The position numbers and the translations under genes are program-made. A stretch of DNA of 61,854 bases. Source: a virus. Shown here one piece after another: positions 24,111 through 31,491 of this stretch (its first letter is position 1; each line of letters starts with the position of its first letter). The stretch is taken from positions 1 to 61,854 of the IMG/VR virus record IMGVR_UViG_3300031277_000002; one strand, 5' to 3'. Under the pieces are notes generated by a model that was not told where the DNA came from, did not search any database, and was given only the letters and a program-made list of their open reading frames with translations.

Positions 24111-24440
24111 ATGAAAACATATATTTCAAATAGCATGATAAAAGATTTAGAAAAATGTATAAGTATTAAAAAAACAAAAAATAGATTCGGATTTCAATCA
24201 AGATCATATTTTATAGATAAAGAAAAATTAGAAAAATTAGATTGGTGTGGTTTAGACTTTGAAAAAACATATTTAGAAAATTACAAGAATAACTTAGCCG
24301 AAAAATTTTTTGATTCAATAATACAATTATTTCAGGGAAACGATAAATTATGTGAGTTATTAAATATCAATTGGGGGAATAGTATAACAGACGGTATAAT
24401 TAAATATTTTAAAAAAATAACAAAGGAGTCAAATAAATGA
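24111..24440 (+). CDS. Hypothetical protein (109 aa)
   Basis: ATG after AATGAGGAAAAA. Lys-rich, no motif recognised; ends with an ATGA overlap to a 20-residue frame. Confidence 0.5.
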   Translation: MKTYISNSMIKDLEKCISIKKTKNRFGFQSRSYFIDKEKLEKLDWCGLDFEKTYLENYKNNLAEKFFDSIIQLFQGNDKLCELLNINWGNSITDGIIKYFKKITKESNK

Positions 24441-24499
24441 AATTGACTGAATGTGAATATTGGGAACCAAGACAAAAAGAAAATTTGGAAATGGAGTAG
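24437..24499 (+). CDS. 20-residue peptide or gene remnant
   Basis: Overlaps the previous stop (ATGA) after GGAGTC. Reads MKLTECEYWEPRQKENLEME; the LTECEYW segment resembles LTECNYW of the truncated gene at 1282-1422, so this may be a fragment of the same family. No structure can be argued for such a short peptide. Confidence 0.25.
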   Translation: MKLTECEYWEPRQKENLEME

Positions 24500-24658
24500 A
24501 ATAAAAATAAATAGTGAACTATTAGAATGAATTTAATAAAAAATTAAAATAAGTATTGAGGTATAGAAAATTAAAGTATGGACAATTGACCAAGTTTTTA
24601 AGATTTTATTAAATTTGTCAGTGTAAAAACTTATATAAAACAATAAAGGAGTATATTT

Positions 24659-24910
24659 GTGTTTAGAATTAGAATTACAGATAAAACAGAAGATCAAGAA
24701 ATTATTAAAATGACTGACATTCCTTATAATTCAGTGGCTATAGTTGTAAATAACGAAGATGGTTTTAACGGCCATTATGTAGTTAAGATAAGTAGTAATT
24801 GTTATTTGGATTTAACTGATGGTAATTGTTTGGATCATGCGATTTATGTTTTAGTTAAGCTTTTACCTCCATGTGAAAAAGTAACTGTAGAATTTTTTAA
24901 TGAGGAATGA
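24659..24910 (+). CDS. Hypothetical protein (83 aa), member of a decaying family
   Basis: GTG start with AAAGGAG nine bases upstream. Predicted beta-rich: YNSVAIVVNNEDGFNGHYVV, CYLDLTDGNC, VLVKLLPPCEKVTVEFFNEE. The C-terminal half is duplicated in the start-less fragment at 1282-1422. Function unknown. The 160 bases upstream contain no gene. Confidence 0.55.
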   Translation: MFRIRITDKTEDQEIIKMTDIPYNSVAIVVNNEDGFNGHYVVKISSNCYLDLTDGNCLDHAIYVLVKLLPPCEKVTVEFFNEE

Positions 24911-24968
24911 AGGCAATGGAACAAACAATAAAAAATAGTTTATAATCATAATAGATAAGGAACAAAAA

Positions 24969-25163
24969 ATGAAAGTAACGTATTTTGAACCAAACCATTT
25001 ATTGAGAAATTATTATAAACAGAAAATAAATAAACTTATAGATTTTTATTACAAAACATATAAAACTAAAGTAAAGATATTATCTGTAGATGAAATTGGA
25101 AATGTAACTTATATAATAAATAACAAAGACATTCCTAACATAAAACAAGGAAAATTAAAATGA
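24969..25163 (+). CDS. Hypothetical protein (64 aa)
   Basis: ATG after AAGGAACAAAAA. Small basic protein, with a final four-base overlap to the next gene. A weak TATAAT-containing stretch near 24942 could be a host-type promoter, not conserved elsewhere. Confidence 0.5.
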   Translation: MKVTYFEPNHLLRNYYKQKINKLIDFYYKTYKTKVKILSVDEIGNVTYIINNKDIPNIKQGKLK

Positions 25164-25903
25164 AGCTTGACAAAGAGGGAAAAAAGAGAGCTCTGAAGGC
25201 TGCCAGGGAAGAAAAAAAAGAGCTACAAAGTATAGTATCTAAAGAAATGCTTTTTGATAAACTAATAAAAAAACAAAGAAAAAATTCAGTGTTGGTCGCT
25301 AATCAATCAATAGAAGGTTGGAAAAAATTATTAATCAAAAACAATGGGACTGCGGTTATAAGGTGTCAAGCAAAAATTAAGAAAAATGGAAAAGTCCTTC
25401 AGTGTGGAAGGTTCGCGATGTCTGGGCAAATTGCGTGTAAAACTCATACAGGTGGAGAAAAAATTGCCAAAAAAGAAATAAGAAAAATAAAAGAAAGCCT
25501 GGGTATATATTCAGGTGCTGGTATACAAACATTACAGAAAGAATTAAAAGAGATAGAAAATTTAGAACCGGAACAATTCCAGGATACAACAGAGGAGCTG
25601 AAACTTGGAATAGCTTTACTCAGGAATTATTTAAAAATGAATGATGATGAAAAAGTGGCAAAGGCCCCCGGTACTCTTATGTTTTTAATTGGAGAAATAG
25701 CAAGGTTGAAAAAAGAACATTGGGAAATTAAACACGCAAAAAACGTATCATTTACGAAAGAACAGGTTATGTTTTTGTTTAATCAATTTTACCTCATCTT
25801 AGTAAAGCTGGTAAAAGATATGGATTTGTTGAAAGATATTTCATTAGAAATGGATAAGGTTGCAAGGCTTGTGGGAAAAGAAGGATTCAAAGAAATAAGT
25901 TAG
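25160..25903 (+). CDS. HGG-type zinc-binding protein, possible terminase small subunit
   Basis: A 247-residue helical protein with a central knuckle CQAKIKKNGKVLQCG...C.TH.GG near residues 75-110, followed by an acidic helical part with NYLKMNDDEKVAKAPGTLMF. The C..C..C.TH(T)GG pattern resembles the HGG-type zinc motif found in some phage small terminase subunits and DNA-binding proteins. It is nearly 8 kb from terL, so assignment is tentative. The second half (IARLKKEHWEIKHAK) is helical as in small terminases. Confidence 0.45.
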   Translation: MKLDKEGKKRALKAAREEKKELQSIVSKEMLFDKLIKKQRKNSVLVANQSIEGWKKLLIKNNGTAVIRCQAKIKKNGKVLQCGRFAMSGQIACKTHTGGEKIAKKEIRKIKESLGIYSGAGIQTLQKELKEIENLEPEQFQDTTEELKLGIALLRNYLKMNDDEKVAKAPGTLMFLIGEIARLKKEHWEIKHAKNVSFTKEQVMFLFNQFYLILVKLVKDMDLLKDISLEMDKVARLVGKEGFKEIS

Positions 25904-25904
25904 T

Positions 25905-25933
25905 GTTTATTTATTTAGAAAATGTCGTATAAT
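25905..25933 (+). promoter_or_regulatory. Class I phage promoter
   Basis: GTTTAT, 17 bases, CG-TATAAT, with the next ATG 27 bases downstream of the -10; an exact match to the consensus. Confidence 0.7.
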
Positions 25934-25960
25934 TAATAAACAAAACACGGGAGTAAAACA

Positions 25961-26212
25961 ATGATTATATTTAAAAATAATGGAAATGATTTTTCTGCTT
26001 ATAATGAAGCTATTAAATGGTGTGACGAAAATGGATATTCTTACGGCAGTATGTGCGGAGATTTTCCAATTGGTATAATAAAAGGAGATTATTATATAGG
26101 AAAGTGGAGAAATTTAAACAATAAAGCAAAAAAACGACTAGATGGAGAAATGAAATCAAAAGATTTCAGAAAAGGTGATGTTTATATTGGTTTAAGAATT
26201 AAGAGAATTTAA
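25961..26212 (+). CDS. Hypothetical protein (83 aa)
   Basis: ATG after ACGGGAG. Reads MIIFKNNGNDFSAYNEAIKW then CGDFPIGIIKGDYYIGKW. The first codons share 24 identical bases with the start of the methyltransferase at 28415. No family recognised. Confidence 0.55.
   Translation: MIIFKNNGNDFSAYNEAIKWCDENGYSYGSMCGDFPIGIIKGDYYIGKWRNLNNKAKKRLDGEMKSKDFRKGDVYIGLRIKRI
25970..25993 (+). repeat. 24-bp repeat shared with methyltransferase start, copy 1
   Basis: TTTAAAAATAATGGAAATGA plus TTTT; identical at 28421-28444. Encodes FKNNGNDF in both genes. Confidence 0.85.
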
Positions 26213-26230
26213 AAATAAAAAGGATAAAAT

Positions 26231-26515
26231 ATGTCAAATTTAAAAATTGACAAAGAAACAGACAAGCTGTTAGATATTTTAGCTAAAGAATTAAAATTTA
26301 CAAAAAAGAATATAATTTTAAACGCTCTTGTTGTTTTTGCCACTATTTATAGCGAAAATAAAAAAGGGAATAATGTTTTGTTTGAAAAAGATAAAATAAT
26401 TAATGTATTTGATAATTTTGGAAACTTAGGTAAAAGTTTGCTAACAAATAGTGATATTTTAAAAATTTTAAATATTGACAAAAAGGAGATAAAAAATGTT
26501 AAATTTAAAAATTGA
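26231..26515 (+). CDS. Ribbon-helix-helix-like protein A (94 aa)
   Basis: ATG after AAAGGATAAAAT. The start NLKIDKETDKLLDILAKE then a helix KKNIILNALVVFATI has the strand-helix-helix rhythm of ribbon-helix-helix regulators. It is paralogous to the next gene (NLKIDKEIKELLDCLGEE), implying a tandem duplication. DNA binding is inference. Confidence 0.5.
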   Translation: MSNLKIDKETDKLLDILAKELKFTKKNIILNALVVFATIYSENKKGNNVLFEKDKIINVFDNFGNLGKSLLTNSDILKILNIDKKEIKNVKFKN

Positions 26516-26723
26516 TAAAGAAATAAAAGAATTATTAGATTGTCTTGGTGAAGAGATTGATTTGCCAAGATTAGAAATAACAAAGAATGCAATTAAAATT
26601 TTTGCTTTTCTTTATGGGAAATATAAAGATGGAGAAAAAACTATATTTAGAGATAAAAAAGGAAATGAGGGTATATTAAAATTTGATGACTTTTTATTTA
26701 GGAGCAAAAAATTAAAGAATTAA
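26496..26723 (+). CDS. Ribbon-helix-helix-like protein B (75 aa)
   Basis: ATG after AAAGGAG; overlaps the previous gene by 20 bases. Shares with it NLKIDKE, a conserved LLD.L..E helix, and a similar spacing to the second helix (TKNAIKIFAFLYGKYKDGE). Probable tandem paralogue; both may be small regulators. Confidence 0.5.
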   Translation: MLNLKIDKEIKELLDCLGEEIDLPRLEITKNAIKIFAFLYGKYKDGEKTIFRDKKGNEGILKFDDFLFRSKKLKN

Positions 26724-27160
26724 AAAAAGCACTTGATTCGCATAACGGAATTAATCAAAATTATATAAAAACAACACCGGAATCGTTAGATTTTCTTCCC
26801 CAATCTTTAGAAAATAATTTAGGAAAAATAACTTTTGATTTTGAACAACTTTTAAAAACAAAAGAGATTGTGTATAGGGATTTAAAAAATAAAAAAGGAA
26901 GATATGGATATTTTTTGGTATCTAAATCTTTTTTAAAATTAAAACCAGACGTTAGATTTTTGTTAAAGAATATAAAAATTTTAAGAACTTATGAGAATTG
27001 GAATAGGGAAGAGTGGGTTGTATTTTTTAAATTTAGATTATTTTCAAAGTATTATTTAAAATTAAAAAAAGTTTATTTAAGGGATGCTCCAGTGGTTATA
27101 TTTAAATTAGGGAAACAAAAATTAAAAAATTCTGAAAAACAATTATTAAGGAGGTTATAA
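26711..27160 (+). CDS. Hypothetical protein with possible ATT start (149 aa)
   Basis: The frame is open from 26702 to 27160 with no ATG near its start. A perfect AGGAG at 26700-26704 stands six bases before an ATT codon, giving KELKKALDSHNGINQNYIK. The only conventional start, GTG at 26870, has no RBS and would drop well-formed upstream protein sequence. Body: FLVSKSFLKLKPD, EEWVVFFKFRLF, basic C-terminus. Either an ATT start or an ATG-loss mutant. Confidence 0.5.
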   Translation: MKELKKALDSHNGINQNYIKTTPESLDFLPQSLENNLGKITFDFEQLLKTKEIVYRDLKNKKGRYGYFLVSKSFLKLKPDVRFLLKNIKILRTYENWNREEWVVFFKFRLFSKYYLKLKKVYLRDAPVVIFKLGKQKLKNSEKQLLRRL

Positions 27161-27161
27161 T

Positions 27162-27341
27162 ATGAAAGTATCTTATTTTAAATGTGATAGGTGTGGAAAA
27201 AAAATGAATGAAAGAATATGTACTATAGATATTTTTAATCATTCTGTAAAATCTGATCCTGATGTTGATTTGTGTGAAAGATGTTTGAAACTTTTAAAAA
27301 GGTTTTTTAATAACAAAGATGTAAAAGGGACAGGAAATTAG
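27162..27341 (+). CDS. Small zinc-ribbon protein (59 aa)
   Basis: ATG after AAGGAGG. Two CxxC pairs (CDRC near 8 and CERC near 42) give a treble-clef or ribbon-type zinc site, as in rubredoxin-like phage proteins. Function unknown. Confidence 0.6.
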   Translation: MKVSYFKCDRCGKKMNERICTIDIFNHSVKSDPDVDLCERCLKLLKRFFNNKDVKGTGN

Positions 27342-27343
27342 AA

Positions 27344-27598
27344 ATGAGTAATAATAGATTAACCTACAGACAATTAAGAAGAAGAAAAGAATTTCATAAA
27401 ATAAATGAAATACGCGAGAATTTAGAGTGGGCGGATGTTTTAGAAAATAATCCTGACTGGAAGCCAATTCACCATTGTGACTGTTTTGGTAATTTAATAA
27501 AAATAGAAACTGGGTGGACCAAAAGAACATATTTCCCAGACATTTGGTATTTATTTGAATTATTAGAATGGGCAAGAATGAAAAGATACACATTATAG
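27344..27598 (+). CDS. Hypothetical protein (84 aa)
   Basis: Starts two bases after the previous stop (GGAAATTAGAA upstream). Basic N-terminus RRRKEFHK, Trp-rich centre and HHCDCFG. No family recognised. Confidence 0.55.
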   Translation: MSNNRLTYRQLRRRKEFHKINEIRENLEWADVLENNPDWKPIHHCDCFGNLIKIETGWTKRTYFPDIWYLFELLEWARMKRYTL

Positions 27599-27604
27599 AA
27601 ATTT

Positions 27605-27633
27605 GTTTATAAAACAAAAAAACATCGTATAAT
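27605..27633 (+). promoter_or_regulatory. Class I phage promoter
   Basis: GTTTAT, 17 bases, CG-TATAAT; perfect consensus, followed by a small gene with TTG start. Confidence 0.7.
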
Positions 27634-27657
27634 TAATAAATATTTAGGAGCGGAATA

Positions 27658-27822
27658 TTGAAAATAAAATATAAAACAGATGGTAGATTGTGTAAAACTT
27701 TTTGCCCAGACAAAAAAAATAAGGCAAAAGTAAGCAGTTTTTCTTGTCATAATTGTGATTATTTTGTATCTGATGATGCAGAAAAGAAAATAGTTGAATG
27801 TAGTTTTAAAGATAATAAATAA
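27658..27822 (+). CDS. Small Cys-rich protein (54 aa)
   Basis: TTG start nine bases after AGGAG. Reads MKIKYKTDGRLCKTFCPDKK, then CHNCDYF and VECSF, five or more cysteines in a zinc-like arrangement similar to the 93-residue protein at 39343 (MKIKYLNENGTIGTKCP). The two may be paralogues. Confidence 0.5.
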   Translation: MKIKYKTDGRLCKTFCPDKKNKAKVSSFSCHNCDYFVSDDAEKKIVECSFKDNK

Positions 27823-27829
27823 TGAATAA

Positions 27830-27919
27830 AAAACAAGACGGGCAAAAGAAAAACAAGCACTAAGAAATGGTTTTGATGTTCCAATGTTTAAGAAAACAGA
27901 CGTTTGGGATTGTAATTAA
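27830..27919 (+). pseudogene. C-terminal gene remnant
   Basis: Open frame without start reading KTRRAKEKQALRNGFDVPM and ending FKKTDVWDCN. Protein-like, but no RBS or start. Likely decayed. Confidence 0.25.
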
Positions 27920-27946
27920 ATATTTAAAAAACAATTAAATAAAAAT

Positions 27947-27975
27947 GTTTAAAATAAATAAAAAAGTCGTATATT
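27947..27975 (+). promoter_or_regulatory. Class I phage promoter for the tRNA/structured RNA cluster
   Basis: GTTTAA, 17 bases, CG-TATATT; the tRNA begins 13 bases after the -10. Confidence 0.65.
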
Positions 27976-27987
27976 AGTAATAATGGT

Positions 27988-28070
27988 GGTGCAGTCACCT
28001 AGCGGCGAGGGTAGCGGTCTGTAAAACCGTGACGTAAGATACATCGATAGTTCGAGTCTATCCTGCACCA
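27988..28070 (+). tRNA. tRNA-Tyr (GUA)
   Basis: Acceptor stem GGTGCAG/CTGCACC, D-arm ACC...GGT, anticodon stem GCGGT/ACCGT with loop CTGTAAA (anticodon GTA), long variable arm as expected for tyrosine tRNA, T-arm GATAG-TTCGAGT-CTATC, discriminator A. CCA is not encoded. A single tRNA immediately follows a class I promoter. Confidence 0.93.
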
Positions 28071-28079
28071 ATTTTTTAT

Positions 28080-28230
28080 AATTACTATATGGCTTATAGT
28101 GTAAGAGCTGAGTAGCAATCATTCTTATGCGGAGTGACATGCCGTACGGAATAGCCTCTTACAAAATGGAAATGGTATCGCTATAAGTTTAATATTTTGA
28201 AGTGTCAAAAATATTATCTCTATAGTAATT
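28080..28230 (+). ncRNA. Structured RNA module E
   Basis: Closed by AATTACTATA (28080-28089) and TATAGTAATT (28221-28230). Inside are two nested helices, CTTATAG (28093-28099)/CTATAAG (28181-28187) and GTAAGAG (28101-28107)/CTCTTAC (28156-28162), plus an AT hairpin AATATTTT/AAAATATT at 28191-28215. No protein frame. Resembles a multi-arm folded RNA but is not a canonical tRNA. Confidence 0.6.
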
Positions 28231-28241
28231 ATTTTATTTAT

Positions 28242-28375
28242 AGTTGCTATGTGGCGGATAGGAAGCGCTAGGGAAAAGGGTTATAGTGAAAATAATATTT
28301 AAGTACCTATAATTTGAGCTCATCCCGACTCGTAACGCATGAGGCAATGTAAGTTCGAATCTTACCATAGCAACT
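28242..28375 (+). ncRNA. tRNA-like RNA module F with 3' T-arm
   Basis: Closing helix AGTTGCTATG (28242-28251)/CATAGCAACT (28366-28375). Immediately inside lies GTAAG-TTCGAAT-CTTAC (28349-28365), a canonical T-arm placed where it belongs next to the acceptor. A D-arm-like GCG-GATAGGAAG-CGC is at 28254-28268. Between them about 80 bases (with TTATAG/CTATAA pairing) replace a normal anticodon arm. Not a standard tRNA; an intron-containing or tRNA-mimic RNA are options. Confidence 0.6.
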
Positions 28376-28414
28376 GTTTTTTATAATTTTTATGTAAATC
28401 GGTGGAGTAAAATA

Positions 28415-29311
28415 ATGACATTTAAAAATAATGGAAATGATTTTATTGATACGAAATACCCAACAAATAAAAATGCTATTATATATAATGGCTCCTGTTT
28501 AGATTTTGTCAAACAAATACCGGGCAAAGCAGTGAAATTAATAATAACATCGCCGCCTTATAATATTGGTAAAGAATATGAAAAAAAAGTAAATTTAGAT
28601 AATTATTATAATGAACAAGAAAAAATTATTGATGAGTGTGTGAGAATTCTTGATGATAATGGGAGTATTTGCTGGCAAACAGGGAATTATGTCAATAAAT
28701 CAGAAATTATTCCATTAGATATTTTATTATATCCAATATTTAAAAAAAACGAACTGAAATTACGTAATAGAGTAATATGGCATTTTGGACATGGTCTACA
28801 TTGTTCAAAAAGATTTTCAGGTCGATATGAAACAATCATGTGGTTTACAAAAAATGATGAATACACATTTAACTTAGATGCAGTAAGAGTTCCACAAAAA
28901 TATCCCAATAAAAAATATTTTAAAGGTCCAAATGCAGGAAAATTATCTTGTAATCCATTAGGGAAAAATCCTAGTGATGTATGGGAGATTCCAAATGTGA
29001 AAAATAATCATGTAGAAAAAACAATTCATCCCTGCCAATTTCCTGTTGAACTAGTAGAAAGATTTGTATTAGCATTAACAAATGAAGAAGACTGGATTTT
29101 TGATCCATATTTAGGAGTAGGAACCTCAATTATAGCGGCAGTTTTAAATAGCAGGAAAGGAATGGGTGCTGAAATAATGGAAGAATATATCAATATAGCT
29201 ATCAAAAGAGTTGACCTTGCTATAAATGGAAATTTAAAAACACGTCCCATTAATAAACCCGTTTATGATCCTCATGATCCAAAAAATAATCTTAATTTTG
29301 AAAAATGGTAA
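28415..29311 (+). CDS. DNA N4/N6 methyltransferase (beta-type)
   Basis: A 298-residue methylase. SPPY (catalytic motif IV, TSPPYNIGKEY) near residue 47 and SAM-binding FDPYLGVGTS near residue 230; the order is that of beta-class amino-methylases. The S-P-P-Y form is found in both N4-cytosine and N6-adenine enzymes. It is not related closely to the one at 6836. The first codons (TFKNNGNDF) share 24 bases with the gene at 25961, suggesting the start was copied at insertion. RBS TGGAGTAA. No restriction partner is visible. Confidence 0.88.
   Translation: MTFKNNGNDFIDTKYPTNKNAIIYNGSCLDFVKQIPGKAVKLIITSPPYNIGKEYEKKVNLDNYYNEQEKIIDECVRILDDNGSICWQTGNYVNKSEIIPLDILLYPIFKKNELKLRNRVIWHFGHGLHCSKRFSGRYETIMWFTKNDEYTFNLDAVRVPQKYPNKKYFKGPNAGKLSCNPLGKNPSDVWEIPNVKNNHVEKTIHPCQFPVELVERFVLALTNEEDWIFDPYLGVGTSIIAAVLNSRKGMGAEIMEEYINIAIKRVDLAINGNLKTRPINKPVYDPHDPKNNLNFEKW
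28421..28444 (+). repeat. 24-bp repeat shared with 25961 gene, copy 2
   Basis: Identical to 25970-25993; lies in codons 3-10 of the methyltransferase gene. Confidence 0.85.
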
Positions 29312-29349
29312 TATTATAAATTTAAGAAAAATTAAAAGGAGCATTATAG

Positions 29350-29637
29350 ATGATGACAAATTGTTTTTATTGCGGAAAAGAAATATTAAGCGAATGTGAT
29401 GAAGTTGTAATTGGAGCCGGAAAAAACAAAAAAGGAGAAACTGATTATTTGTTATATTGCGTTGACTGCACTGAAACGGTTAAAAAATTGAAAAAAGAAA
29501 ACGAACAATTAAAGCAACAAATTATCGATTTAAAAAAATGTTCTATTTGTATTCATGATGAAGGCTTTGATAATGAATGTGAACATTTTCAAAATAATAC
29601 TTGTGAAAATAAAGAAAAATGGGAGTTAGATGAATGA
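29350..29637 (+). CDS. Zinc-ribbon/coiled-coil protein (95 aa)
   Basis: ATG after AAAGGAGC (a second ATG follows immediately). CFYCGKEI at about 5-12 and CVDC at about 37-40 form a ribbon; then a coiled-coil KKLKKENEQLKQQIIDLKK, then a second cysteine set (CSICIHD, CEHF, C). Could be a small nucleic-acid-binding regulator; unproven. Confidence 0.6.
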   Translation: MMTNCFYCGKEILSECDEVVIGAGKNKKGETDYLLYCVDCTETVKKLKKENEQLKQQIIDLKKCSICIHDEGFDNECEHFQNNTCENKEKWELDE

Positions 29638-29810
29638 AAACAATAAAATATTTAGAATCAGAAAACGAAAAGCTTCTTGAAGCTTTAACTCAAACAACAA
29701 AAACAATTGAAAAAGTTTTAGGTGATAGTAAATCAATTGTTGATATGAGGCTTTATCAGCAATTTAATAAAAATTTAGTTTTAATTAAACAAATAAAGAA
29801 TGGAAAATAA
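29634..29810 (+). CDS. Small helical protein (58 aa)
   Basis: ATGA overlap with the preceding gene. Heptad-like helix LESENEKLLEALTQTTKTIEKVL suggests a coiled coil, possibly a partner of the coiled-coil zinc protein upstream. No family. Confidence 0.55.
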   Translation: MKTIKYLESENEKLLEALTQTTKTIEKVLGDSKSIVDMRLYQQFNKNLVLIKQIKNGK

Positions 29811-29843
29811 TTTATAATAAATAATTAAAGGAGCAAATAAATA

Positions 29844-30548
29844 ATGAGTTACACAAAGAAACAAAAAAAATGGATTAAAAAACACGATGTAAGAGTCGGT
29901 GATTTTGTAATGCATGCAAGTAAAGGTATAGTAGAAATAAAAAAAATAAATGATTATATAATAGTAATTAATAATGAGTCTAAATTACCAAATTATCCAT
30001 ATTATCACGCTAATTATATGTTATGTAAAAAAGTCACAGACTTAAAAGAACTCGCTCCGTTTTATATAGAAATTGAAAACGGAGAACAATCCAGAAAAGC
30101 CCAAGAAATTTGTTTCAGTCATGGAATTGAAAAAGATGAATTTCATTCAGGAACACTTTTTATAAGAAATAGAAATTGTAAGATATATTGTTTACAGTTT
30201 AGCGGAACGTATTATAATTTCTATGAAAGAGAAGAATCAAGACAGTTAACATACGAACAATTACTAAGATTTGAAAAGAAACCAGAAGAAAAAGAACCAA
30301 AATATGGATTATATAATGAAAATGCTTTTAAAGATGTTATAAATATTGCAATGAATTCTACATATTTTACAGCCGATTGTTTAAAAAAAGAAACCTGTGG
30401 TGATTGGATACCAAATAAAGAAAATATTCAATTTTCTGAATTATTAAAAGAACAGGATAAAGTAAATAATGATTTATATAAAAATTGTAGAGTTCCTGTT
30501 ACTTATGGAGAATGGTTAAACAAAATAGGGAAAAGGGTTGAGGTATAA
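29844..30548 (+). CDS. Hypothetical protein (234 aa)
   Basis: ATG after AAAGGAGC. N-terminal part has a KOW/Tudor-like flavour (VRVGDFVMHASKGIVEIKKI) that is seen in phage proteins of unknown role. The rest contains FSHGIEKDEFHSG and QLTYEQLLRFEKK. Function unknown. Confidence 0.6.
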   Translation: MSYTKKQKKWIKKHDVRVGDFVMHASKGIVEIKKINDYIIVINNESKLPNYPYYHANYMLCKKVTDLKELAPFYIEIENGEQSRKAQEICFSHGIEKDEFHSGTLFIRNRNCKIYCLQFSGTYYNFYEREESRQLTYEQLLRFEKKPEEKEPKYGLYNENAFKDVINIAMNSTYFTADCLKKETCGDWIPNKENIQFSELLKEQDKVNNDLYKNCRVPVTYGEWLNKIGKRVEV

Positions 30549-30602
30549 AGTGGAAAATATTATAGATAAGAAATGGAAAAATTTAATAATTTATAAATAA
30601 AT

Positions 30603-30631
30603 GTTTATTTTAGTAAATAAAGTCGTATATT
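30603..30631 (+). promoter_or_regulatory. Class I phage promoter
   Basis: GTTTAT, 17 bases, CG-TATATT, 51 bases before the next ATG. Confidence 0.7.
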
Positions 30632-30681
30632 TATATAAGGTATTCTTGTAAAAGAATAATAAATAAAACTTTGGAGTAATT

Positions 30682-30855
30682 ATGAATAATATTAAATTAC
30701 AGAGAAGAAGAAAAAACGCATTAAATAGGCTTGAAAATCAGTTAGTATCAAACAAAAAGTCTACAAAAGCTGGGACGGTCCAGTTAACTGATCATGATAA
30801 AAAAAGAATCAAATCTGAAATTAAAATTCTAAAAGAAAAGTTAAATATAAGTTAG
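30682..30855 (+). CDS. Small basic protein (57 aa)
   Basis: ATG after TTGGAGTAATT. Arg/Lys-rich helix NIKLQRRRKNALNRLENQL, then TKAGTVQLTDHDKKRIKSEI. Charged helical protein, possibly nucleic-acid binding; no family. Confidence 0.6.
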   Translation: MNNIKLQRRRKNALNRLENQLVSNKKSTKAGTVQLTDHDKKRIKSEIKILKEKLNIS

Positions 30856-30866
30856 GTCGGAAAATT

Positions 30867-30953
30867 TTGAATAATAATAAAAAGTTTGTTTTATTTTATT
30901 TAATAATTTTTTTATTTGTTGGGGAATTGTTATGGCAAATTAACACGGCTTAA
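30867..30953 (+). CDS. Possible tiny membrane peptide (28 aa)
   Basis: TTG start with weak AGGTCGGA upstream. KKFVLFYLIIFLFVGELLW forms one hydrophobic segment. Its stop codon lies in a terminator, so the mRNA ends just past it. May be a lysis- or exclusion-type peptide, or fortuitous. Confidence 0.35.
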   Translation: MNNNKKFVLFYLIIFLFVGELLWQINTA

Positions 30954-30968
30954 TTGCCGTGTTTTTTT
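30942..30968 (+). terminator. Rho-independent terminator
   Basis: AACACGGC/GCCGTGTT 8-bp stem, 6-base loop, then six T residues. Confidence 0.9.
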
Positions 30969-30991
30969 ATTTATTAATAAAGGAGATTTAA

Positions 30992-31240
30992 ATGAAAAAA
31001 ATAATTTTAGAAAAAATATTTAATAAGCTTAAAAGTTTAAATTATGAGTTTGTAAATAACGTTTCAATACCATACATAAAGGTTGCCGATTTACAAATAA
31101 GCGGATTTATTATAACAGAAAATGAATTAAAATATAATTATGATTTTATATTTCCTGTAAAGGCGCAAACAGGAAAAATATTAAAAATGACTTTAAATGA
31201 ATTGTTGATGTATCTTGAAAAATGGAGTGAAATAATATGA
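30992..31240 (+). CDS. Hypothetical protein (82 aa)
   Basis: ATG after AAAGGAGATTT. Basic amphipathic N-terminal helix then beta segments (IPYIKVADLQISGFIITENEL). Overlaps the next gene. Confidence 0.55.
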   Translation: MKKIILEKIFNKLKSLNYEFVNNVSIPYIKVADLQISGFIITENELKYNYDFIFPVKAQTGKILKMTLNELLMYLEKWSEII

Positions 31241-31491
31241 AAATAATAAATGACAACAATGAGGAAATAAAAATAGAAGATGTTGAAATATTAAAAGGTG
31301 AAAAAAATAATATGAATAAAAGAGATATAAATATATCAATTATATTATTAAAAGATTGCTACAGGAATTATCATTATTATCCGGTATCTCACATAATATC
31401 TTTTGAACGATATTATGAAGAAGAGTTAAAGATGTTGGAAAAACATACAGGTAAAACCAGAGAAGAAATATTAAGGGAGGTTGTTGGATGA
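31237..31491 (+). CDS. Hypothetical protein (84 aa)
   Basis: Overlaps the previous stop with ATGA. A second in-frame ATG after AAAGGTGAAAAAAAT (31312) could be the true start, giving 59 residues: NKRDINISIILLKDCYRNYH. The C-terminus has KHTGKTREEILREVV, a short helical motif. Confidence 0.45.
   Translation: MKIINDNNEEIKIEDVEILKGEKNNMNKRDINISIILLKDCYRNYHYYPVSHIISFERYYEEELKMLEKHTGKTREEILREVVG

Noticed and set aside
28242-28375. Module F as an ordinary tRNA
   Set aside because: The anticodon arm cannot be formed from the about 80 bases between D-arm and T-arm, and 130 bases is too long for a plain tRNA and too short for a typical group I intron insertion.
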